Part shown: positions 57,143 to 64,000 of the stretch, in pieces | Layout: each line of letters starts with the position of its first letter | Position numbering within the stretch: the first letter of the stretch is position 1 | Origin: Chlorops oryzae | Lineage: Eukaryota; Arthropoda; Insecta; Diptera; Chloropidae | Direction of reading: 5' to 3' | Length of the DNA: 64,000 nucleotides | Assembly (NCBI GenBank): GCA_020466095.1 | Contig: CM035806.1 | Location: forward strand, 9,659,228 to 9,723,227 | Translations under genes and position numbers: made by a program | Notes under the pieces: model-generated | The model's database searches: none | Told to the model about the DNA's origin: nothing | The model's input: only the letters and a program-made list of their open reading frames with translations

Positions 57143-58640
57143 AATCTGAAACCGACGATCGAAATGTGATCCAAATCTTGGATTTTCACATAAAAAAAAA
57201 ATAAATAAATGAAAAAATGAAAAGATTTTTTATTGGACAAATCTTCAACCGATAGAGCTTATTCATTTCATTCTAATATAAATCGTTAAACTATTTTTGT
57301 TTTTTTATTGAGTCAAAATGGAAATTGAATCAAGATATAGTCTGTTTGAAGGTGAAAAGGAGAGTACTCAATGCTTTATGTGACAGCTTGAATGCAATAC
57401 CCCCCTCTCTGTCTCCCTCTCTCACTCTCTCTCTCTCTCTCTCTCTCTCTCACTTTTGCCGGGTTCGTGCGATTGAGCAATCAGAAAATTGCCAATAACT
57501 GCCAAAAGATATGAAAACCTAAATCATGTCATTTTCAGGGTCATGAAAACCACGAAAAAAAAAAAAAAAAAAAAAAAAACTATATGTACATACATAAATG
57601 GCTTCAAAGGTGAATTGTCACAAAACAAACCACGTGGCTGCCACATTCAAATGTTTATCTACTTTTGATATTGATTTCACTAAAAATAAATTAGGAAGAG
57701 AAAAGAGAATACAAATACTTATAGGTAATAGAATGCGTTATTGGATAAGTCAAGGATTTCATTCAAAAGCAAAAGCAATTCAATGCGGACTTTTTATTCA
57801 TGCCGCTTTTAACAATGTACAATGTATTTTACATAGGTTAATATATATATACTAAAATCATATCACTTCGCAACCATTTTTTATTTACAATGGAAGAAAG
57901 TTGAGATATTTGTTTTTATACATATATGTTTTTTTTGTTTGTATACATACGTACTTTAAGTTTATAATGCATGGAAATATTTATAAACAATGGAGTAATG
58001 ATTTACAGCAATTTTTAATATGTATGCGTAATTATTTTGAAAGTAAATGTGTAGTTATAAGCTTTTCTGCCGTGATGATGATGATGCCGATACCAATACC
58101 GAAACCGATTCTGATATTAGCGACAATTTTTTTATTTAATGAGAAAGTGAATTTTTTTTTTTAATACAAGTAAATCAATATTGATCATGCATGACCTTGT
58201 AGTACTTGTTCATATAGTACTAATGGAGATGGAAATTTTTCAACTTAAAGAGAATCGACGACACCGTGTTATCGTATTTCGATATCGGTATCAGTATCGG
58301 GTACGTCCTCAAAAACGTTGTAAAAAGGAAAACGAAAAAAACTCAATTTAAAAAAATTATTACACTCTTTTTTAAATTAAAAAAAAAAAAAAAAAATGAA
58401 TATTTTCATTCATAATCAATATGAATCATAATCAAATGAAGAGTTCGCTAAAGCATTTACTTCACTGCGAAGTTGAAGATCGCACATTGAATGATCATCA
58501 TATTTTGTATGTTATTTCCTTTACGTCAAAGTATCGTCGGGGAAAAAAAGACTCGCTTCAATCGATTGTGGTGTGTATGCTCCAAATGGTTTTTTCCAAT
58601 TTTTTTTTCGATATAATATTCATAAATAAGCAGCGCAAAC
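57143..58640. other. Spacer downstream of the eIF4G-like gene
   Basis: Includes a (CT)n tract at 57418-57451 and long poly-A runs. Several short ORFs (for example 57598-57855) have no motif I recognise. No gene is called. Confidence 0.4.
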
Positions 58641-58641
58641 G

Positions 58642-58647
58642 TTTATT
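58642..58647 (-). terminator. Polyadenylation signal of the eIF4G-like gene
   Basis: AATAAA on the minus strand lies about 30 bases after the predicted stop codon at 58674. This supports a complete 3' end at that point, not a truncated pseudogene end. Confidence 0.6.
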
Positions 58648-58673
58648 TTGAATTTTTTTAAGAATTCTTACAA

Positions 58674-60477
58674 CTAACGTTGACGGTAGCTATACGTTCT
58701 GTCATTGTTCATGTCAGGATTGTCAAATTTTATACCAACTCGCAATATTAAATAATATAGACACTCCAAATTTTCTTCAGAATCCAAATGTGCTATTTTT
58801 TCCATACAGCTATGTACTATTTTACCAGTCAATATACTTTTTAGGAAAAATTCTCCGATCAAAATACACAGAGCACATTTTCGTAAACGAGAATCGAATT
58901 GATTTTCGTTGGAACAATCTCCGGTCGATTGATTCTCGTCAAGCTTTGACGATTGTCCCAGAAAAAGTACGAGCTAAATAAACGTTCTAAATTATCAAGT
59001 AAATTATTGCGAAATTGTAGAATGTAAGATATGTTTCCGATTTCAAATTGTTGTTTTATTCGCTGAATTATTCCGGCAGTTAGTTGTGTTAGAGCTCCAA
59101 TGTACTTTGGTGTTTTAAAAGCTGTTTGAATAATAAGTTCGGCTAATAATTCTCCGGAGCTTGTTGCGGCCGATTTGGTTAAAAATAAAATCAATTCATT
59201 GGTAATGAACGCATGATTTTCGTTGGTCAATTTGTTCAGAAAGAATTTTATTGTACATTGCCTTGAGATATCGGATTGATTGATTCGAATGGTAACGTTT
59301 TGAATAGGAATTGGATTCGATTGATGAAATTCTTCTTTTGTTAATATTTTGCGTTTTTCTTTCGATCCAACATGATAGCTTTTAGGAAATTCATTTGGTT
59401 TACCCTCTTTTGGCAATAGATCACATGATTCTTTCGATTTAGTATGATGCCTTTTAGGAAATTCATTTGGTTTACCCTCTTTTGGCAATAGATCACATGA
59501 TTTTTTCGATTTAGTATGATGCCTTTTAGGAAATTCATTTGGTTTACCCTCTTTTGGCAATAGATCACATGATTTTTCGATTTAGTATGATGCCTTTTAG
59601 GAAATTTTCTCGATTTACCTTCTTTTGGCAAAAGTTCACATGATTCTTTCGAATTAATATTATGCCTTTTAGTAAATTTTTTTGATTTATATCCTATTAC
59701 CAAAAGATCAAATTTCTTTACATGAATCCATTCATTTTTTCGCATATCAATTAGATCTTTGATCATAAAATATATACGAGGTTTTAATGAAAATGTTTTA
59801 GGTTCAAGAACAATTCCATTTAATTTTTTTATAGTTTCTTCCAACGAATGGAATATAATCAATATTTTTGCATCTTTAGGAGTTTGTTCATAAATTCGAC
59901 CAGTGGATTTTAATAAAAGACAAAGCATCTCAAGCTTTTCATTGTCATTGAATGAAACGAGTAATTTCGTAATTAGATCATTAATAAAACTGACTGTTAG
60001 CAATGAATTATTAAAGAGAGCACCAATGAAATTCATAAGTGCGCGTGCGCGAAATTGTCCTTTTGAATAGCATTCATAGCATTCGACTGATGACATAATT
60101 TTTTGGATATTTTCTTCAATGCTGCGTTTGATTTCTTTCAAAAATTCCGTTCCATATTCCATACAATCATTGATCGGTTTATCTTTTGAATATTTTAAAA
60201 AGAAATCGAAACGTTCGATTAGTTTTGCATACAAATCACAAAACATTGGAATATCTAGAGCGGTATCAACAATACGAGCAGCGACGAGCCTTTCGTGACT
60301 TAAAGTCTCCACATTAAGTTTTATAAGTTCATCAATCATTTCGGTGAAATTCGAAGACAGAAGACGATTCATTATTTGACGTACCCGAAACAGGAGAGTC
60401 TGCTCCACGCTGAGCACGGAAGTATTTTGCAATGAATGTGATCGCCATGGATTTGCCGAGATGTGAAGGGCGGACAT
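58674..60477 (-). CDS. eIF4G-like protein with two MIF4G domains (two frame interruptions)
   Basis: MIF4G domains of eIF4G bind the helicase eIF4A during cap-dependent initiation. The start at 60477 gives MSALHISANPWRSHSL. The first MIF4G, about residues 24-245, shows LFRVRQIMNRLL, ALMNFIGALFNN, LEMLCLLLKSTGR and RIYFMIKDLIDMRKNEW in canonical order. A linker of four to five 24-residue repeats follows (typical unit SCDLLPKEGKPNEFP). Then comes a second MIF4G: TIKFFLNKLTNENHAF, IIQTAFKTPKYIGALTQL, LIGEFFLKSILTGKIV and ENLECLYYLILRVG. It ends before the last helices, with a stop at 58674 and AATAAA soon after. No introns are seen. The frame breaks at 59572-59580 and near 58965; each needs one extra T in a T5 run, giving about 601 residues. 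It could be a lineage-specific retrogene, perhaps germline-expressed, or a young pseudogene. Confidence 0.82.
59378..59665 (-). repeat. 72-bp coding tandem repeats
   Basis: Three to five units with a 72-base period encode the 24-residue linker repeats between the MIF4G domains. The central units are nearly identical (one has gattcttt where others have gatttttt), while edge units are diverged. This is the usual pattern of unequal crossover or conversion. Confidence 0.9.
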
Positions 60478-60568
60478 ATTGATCAGAGAATAGCTGAAAT
60501 CAATTAAATAAATAAATAAATTGTTATAAAATGAAAGATTAAAGTATTAAAGAATTAAGAAGATTTTT

Positions 60569-61477
60569 ATACCGGACACACTCTGTGTCGAGGGTATATT
60601 GCGTTTGTGTGGTTGTGTGTAACACCCAGAACTAGTCGAGATAGACCATACAAAATGTATATAGAAATGATCAGCGTCACCAGGAGATTCGATTTAGACA
60701 TCTGTCCGTCTGTCTGTCTGTCTGTCTCGTCTGTCTTGTCTGTATACAGTTATCTTATCGAAGGAGTTGAGCTATCTTGACAAAATTTGGTATGCGTGCT
60801 CACGGCGACATGAGTAAGAACAAGTTCGAGAATGGAACCGATCGGACCATTTTTAGGGGTACCTCCAGTACTAGGGTCTGTTACGAAAATCACAAAAACT
60901 GCTCTAAAATCGAAGTTTTCAATATATTTTGATGAAATTTGATATTTGATCATATTTAAAGGCCAGTAATATGATTTCTAAAAATTTGAAAAGTGGGCGT
61001 GGCAGAAGGGCGTTTTTCGAAAATTGTCCCCTATACCCGAAATTCAAATGGGACTTGAACGAAATTTGGCACTTATGCTTTCTTTTTTAGCCATAAACAT
61101 CCTCTCCAAAAAATTTCTTTGATAGGTCCATTATTAAGGGTACTTTCGCTGCTAGGGTCTGTCACAAAAATCCCAAAACTGCTTCAAAATCGAACTTTTT
61201 TGAAATATTTCAATGAAACTTAGAATTTGACCGTATATTTAAGCCTTCGATTAGCATTGCAATAAAAATGGAAAAGTGGGCGTGGAAAAGGGGCGGTTTT
61301 CATAAAGAAATTTAACAAAAGTCGGTATATGGGGGGCCCCTTATGGCCTTCAAAACCTCTTGAATATTCTTACTTAGTGGTCCTGTTTTTTTGGGCGTGG
61401 TTCAAAAATTATTTAAACATGTGTGTCTGTGTCGGGTATTTTATTGTCAGGCTCGCCTGACTATAACACCCTTACTT
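60569..61477 (-). repeat. Dispersed repeat family R, copy 3
   Basis: In reverse orientation relative to the 3.6 and 53 kb copies. Has (CTGT)n at 60706-60740, 'agctatcttgac', 'tagggtctgttacgaaaatc' and 'gtgggcgtgg' words. Two internal sub-units about 275 bp apart repeat 'gggtctgt.ac.aaaatc'. The ends 'taccggacacactctgtgtc' and 'tgtgtcgggtattttattgt' are weakly related inverted sequences, and a short hairpin 'gtcaggctcgcctgac' lies near the right end. Confidence 0.65.
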
Positions 61478-61601
61478 GTTGTTATTTCTTTTTGTTTTTA
61501 TAGCACATTTCCAAGTCTGGTCTCAATTCCATTATATTACATATAGAGAAAAAAAAAAGAACACATTATTAACCATTAACCATAGTGTGTGCTCGAAACA
61601 T

Positions 61602-61712
61602 GCCAGTAGGAAGATGTAAGGTTAAGCGATTAAATTTCCACAATGGCTTCTTCTATGGACAATTGTGGATTTCGTTGTAATCAACGCGTTCAATCTTACA
61701 TCTTCCTACTGG
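61602..61712. mobile_element. Short MITE
   Basis: CCAGTAGGAAGATGTAAG and its perfect reverse complement bound a 111-bp element with a partly self-complementary core. Confidence 0.7.
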
Positions 61713-61933
61713 GATCTCATTCTAACAATAACATTCTCACAAGTTTTAACATTCTCAAGTAAGAGAAGTTTTACTTAATTTCTGAAGTATACACATCTAC
61801 TCTGTTGGAACGAGACAAAAAAGATAAGCTTTCTGAACGACTGAAAACTCAAAATCCAGAATTAAACAAGGGTTTTATTTTATTTTCACATCGAATAGTG
61901 AAATCGAACAATTTAAAGTGTGGAATATTTATG
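61713..61933. other. Spacer, nothing recognised
   Basis: AT-rich sequence between two inverted-repeat elements; no coding. Confidence 0.4.
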
Positions 61934-62388
61934 ATGCATATATGGGCCAAAATTCTTTTTAATGCCTAAATTTCTGTCTCTATCAATGAAATTCAGTTTT
62001 CATGAAGGAGCAAATCAAATTAATAACAAATTAATTTTAGCAAAAAAATTATTCATAGCAAAATAAAACACTCTAGTCGACTTGAAAAAAATCAAATATT
62101 ACCAAAACTCCATTTTGTTTACTCGCAAATTGCAGTAACATTGTTGTCTTCTTTGGCAAGACAAGACAAGACAAGACAACAATGTTACTGTAATTTGCGA
62201 GTAAACAAAATGGAGTTTTGGTAATATTTGATTTTTTTCAATTCGACTAGAGTATTTTACTTTTTTATTAATAAATTTTTTGTTAAAATTAATTTGTTAT
62301 TAATTTGATTTGCTCCTTAATGAAAAATGAATTTCATTGACAGGGACAGAAGTATAGGCGTTAAAAAGAATTTTAGCCCATATATCAT
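61934..62388. mobile_element. Fold-back element with AAGAC repeat in the loop
   Basis: Arms of about 200 bp (61934-62148 and 62180-62388) are imperfect reverse complements; the inner parts ('accaaaactccattttgttt') are perfect. The loop is short and made of 'aagac' repeats. No ORF. Confidence 0.85.
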
Positions 62389-63236
62389 TTTGTAGTGCGG
62401 AAGATCAAAGGCCTGCAAAGCAGTGCTCGGACTTGAAAATTTTTAAAGGTGTTAGATTTTTAAAAGAAGAAGTGGTAGATTTATATAAAAAGTGGTAGAT
62501 TTAAAATTGTTTAAATATACAATATATCACATCTGATCATGTAGAAAATTGGGAAACTAACATATTTTTAAGTATTTTCTCTTATTATAAAAAAAATGTG
62601 TCAATATTTATTGTATTGGATGTCGTTAAGCGCCAATACTCCCATTCTTTACAACATTCTTGACAATAGGAAGCTGCCAACATATTTTTCAATAAGACAT
62701 AACATTGAACCACATTTTTTATGTTCTCAATTATTCTAAATGATCATAAAATAAATAAAACAAATGCATAAATAAGTAAAAAAAAAAAAAAGGTGGTAGA
62801 TTTGGACCAGAGAACTGCAGCGGTGTACTGCTACCGCTCGAACACCGCATCAATACTCATTTTTTCTATGACTCAAACTCAAAAATAACATGAAACACTA
62901 CTCAACGGTACCACTTCTACTCAAACGGCATAAGACGTTGAGCTCAATGAATCATTTCGATAACAGATGCTCGCAAACACCGCTTAATTTTCACTCGATC
63001 ATAGCGATGTTTTTGTGGTGCTCTACATTATTATTTATTTCCTATATTAAACATTCTCATTATTTTTCATCGTTATAGTTTTAGCAGTTGTTGTTGGCTG
63101 TTCTAATGTAAACCTAAATACAACATTGTCTGTGATATATAGACCTCCCCATGTCCCTTTTTATTATTCAAATATATTTTGAATTGAAATATTTTTTTTT
63201 TAAATTATAATAAAGAAAAAAAATGACTAAAAAACA
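62389..63236. other. Spacer with a remnant related to the 17.5-18.4 kb hAT-like element
   Basis: 'ttttaaaggtgttagatttt' and 'aagtggtagattt' (62440-62510 and 62793-62810) resemble the ends and body of the 17462-18379 element. No gene. Confidence 0.45.
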
Positions 63237-64000
63237 TTTTATTTTTAATCATATTTGTGCGTAAGACAATAGTTGCTACTTTCTTCAGTGCGAACCAGAT
63301 ACGAGCCAGAACAAGTTTCAAAATTAAATACATTCAGGCCTATATTAAACACAATCAATTATTGACTAGTACAATTCTTTTTTTATTTCGAATTTTAGAG
63401 TTACATCAGTATTTTCCAGACTACAAAAAGGACAACAAAATGGTTTATCAACTTTGCATCTAAAAAAAAGTCAATTTTTCGTAATAGATTCCGCTCTTTC
63501 TGCCCAAAAAGCTGAGAATTGTCAATAATTTCTATTAAAATGCCTTAAAGAAAAATATGTAATATATGTATTGTCCAAATTTGATCTTGCAATTCTGTTT
63601 ACCCCGAGTACAATCTCTGTATTATACCGTTACAAGATTCAGAAATTTTAGGCATTAATAAATAAGAATTCATTGGCTCTAAAATCATTTTATTTCTTAT
63701 AATAAATTTGTGACGTAAGTATGCTAGTTGCTACTTATCTTCATAGCGAAACCAGAACGCAGCCAGAACGAAGTTTCAAAATAACTACATTCAGGCCTTT
63801 TACACATTTAGTCAATTATTGACTGTCAATTCTTAGTTTACCTATTATTTCGATTTTAGAGTTACATCAGTATTTCCAGACACAAAAGAGGACACAAAAT
63901 GGTTTATCAAGTCATTGTGCATCTAAAAAAAAACGCTCAATGTTTTCGTAAAATTCCCGCTCATTTGACTGGCCCAAAAAGTGAGAATTGACGTCAATAA
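63237..64000. repeat. Tandem duplication with a period of about 430-455 bp (runs to window end)
   Basis: 63237-63530 and 63663-64000 align throughout ('tagttgctact', 'acattcaggcct', 'gagttacatcagtatt', 'aaaatggtttatcaa', 'gagaattg'). The copies differ mainly by many 1-4 base indels and few substitutions. No protein is recognised in either unit. Confidence 0.75.

Noticed and set aside
59378..59665. CRISPR-like array (72-bp repeats)
   Set aside because: The repeats are contiguous, in frame and coding, with no spacers; the DNA is eukaryotic.

Overview
The window looks like nuclear DNA of a higher (cyclorrhaphan) fly. It is strongly AT-rich, has short GT-AG introns, and its recognisable proteins are closest to Drosophila/vertebrate families. 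The repeat content resembles large fly genomes such as tephritids; that placement is inference, and no species is claimed.

Layout. 1-31.4 kb is gene-poor. It holds the last two coding exons of quiver/sleepless (qvr, minus strand, 6365-7175) and then about 24 kb of introns or spacer packed with transposon remnants, MITEs, SINE/LINE pieces and very long microsatellites (GAT at 9.1-9.9 kb, CT at 26.8-27.5 kb, TAA at 30.9-31.4 kb). 31.6-41.8 kb is the gene-dense core: Atf-2 (plus) converges on a TBC1D31/WDR67 homologue (minus), which is divergent from mitochondrial elongation factor G1 (plus). The spacer between the last two is filled by a tight cluster of MITEs. 46.5-54.9 kb is a multi-exon, low-complexity gene on the minus strand that I do not recognise; its two large introns carry twin MITE copies and a long hairpin. 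58.7-60.5 kb is an apparently intronless eIF4G-like gene (minus) with two MIF4G domains separated by 24-residue repeats. The last 4 kb hold a dispersed repeat, fold-backs and a noisy tandem duplication.

The genes do not form a pathway. They cover Shaker-channel modulation (qvr), stress-activated transcription (Atf-2), a WD40-TBC protein, mitochondrial translation (mEFG1) and an atypical translation-initiation scaffold.

Two themes stand out. First, several genes that otherwise look intact need single-base corrections: Atf-2 and TBC1D31 each carry one extra base, and the eIF4G-like gene lacks one T in two T-runs. Residual assembly indels are the simplest explanation, with true alleles or decay as alternatives. 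Second, the mobile DNA is unusually readable. It includes four TTAA-flanked (piggyBac-type) MITE families, nested insertions whose removal restores the host element, and SINEs whose 3' ends match the tail of a LINE fragment in the same window. The best candidate for something undescribed is the double-MIF4G gene.
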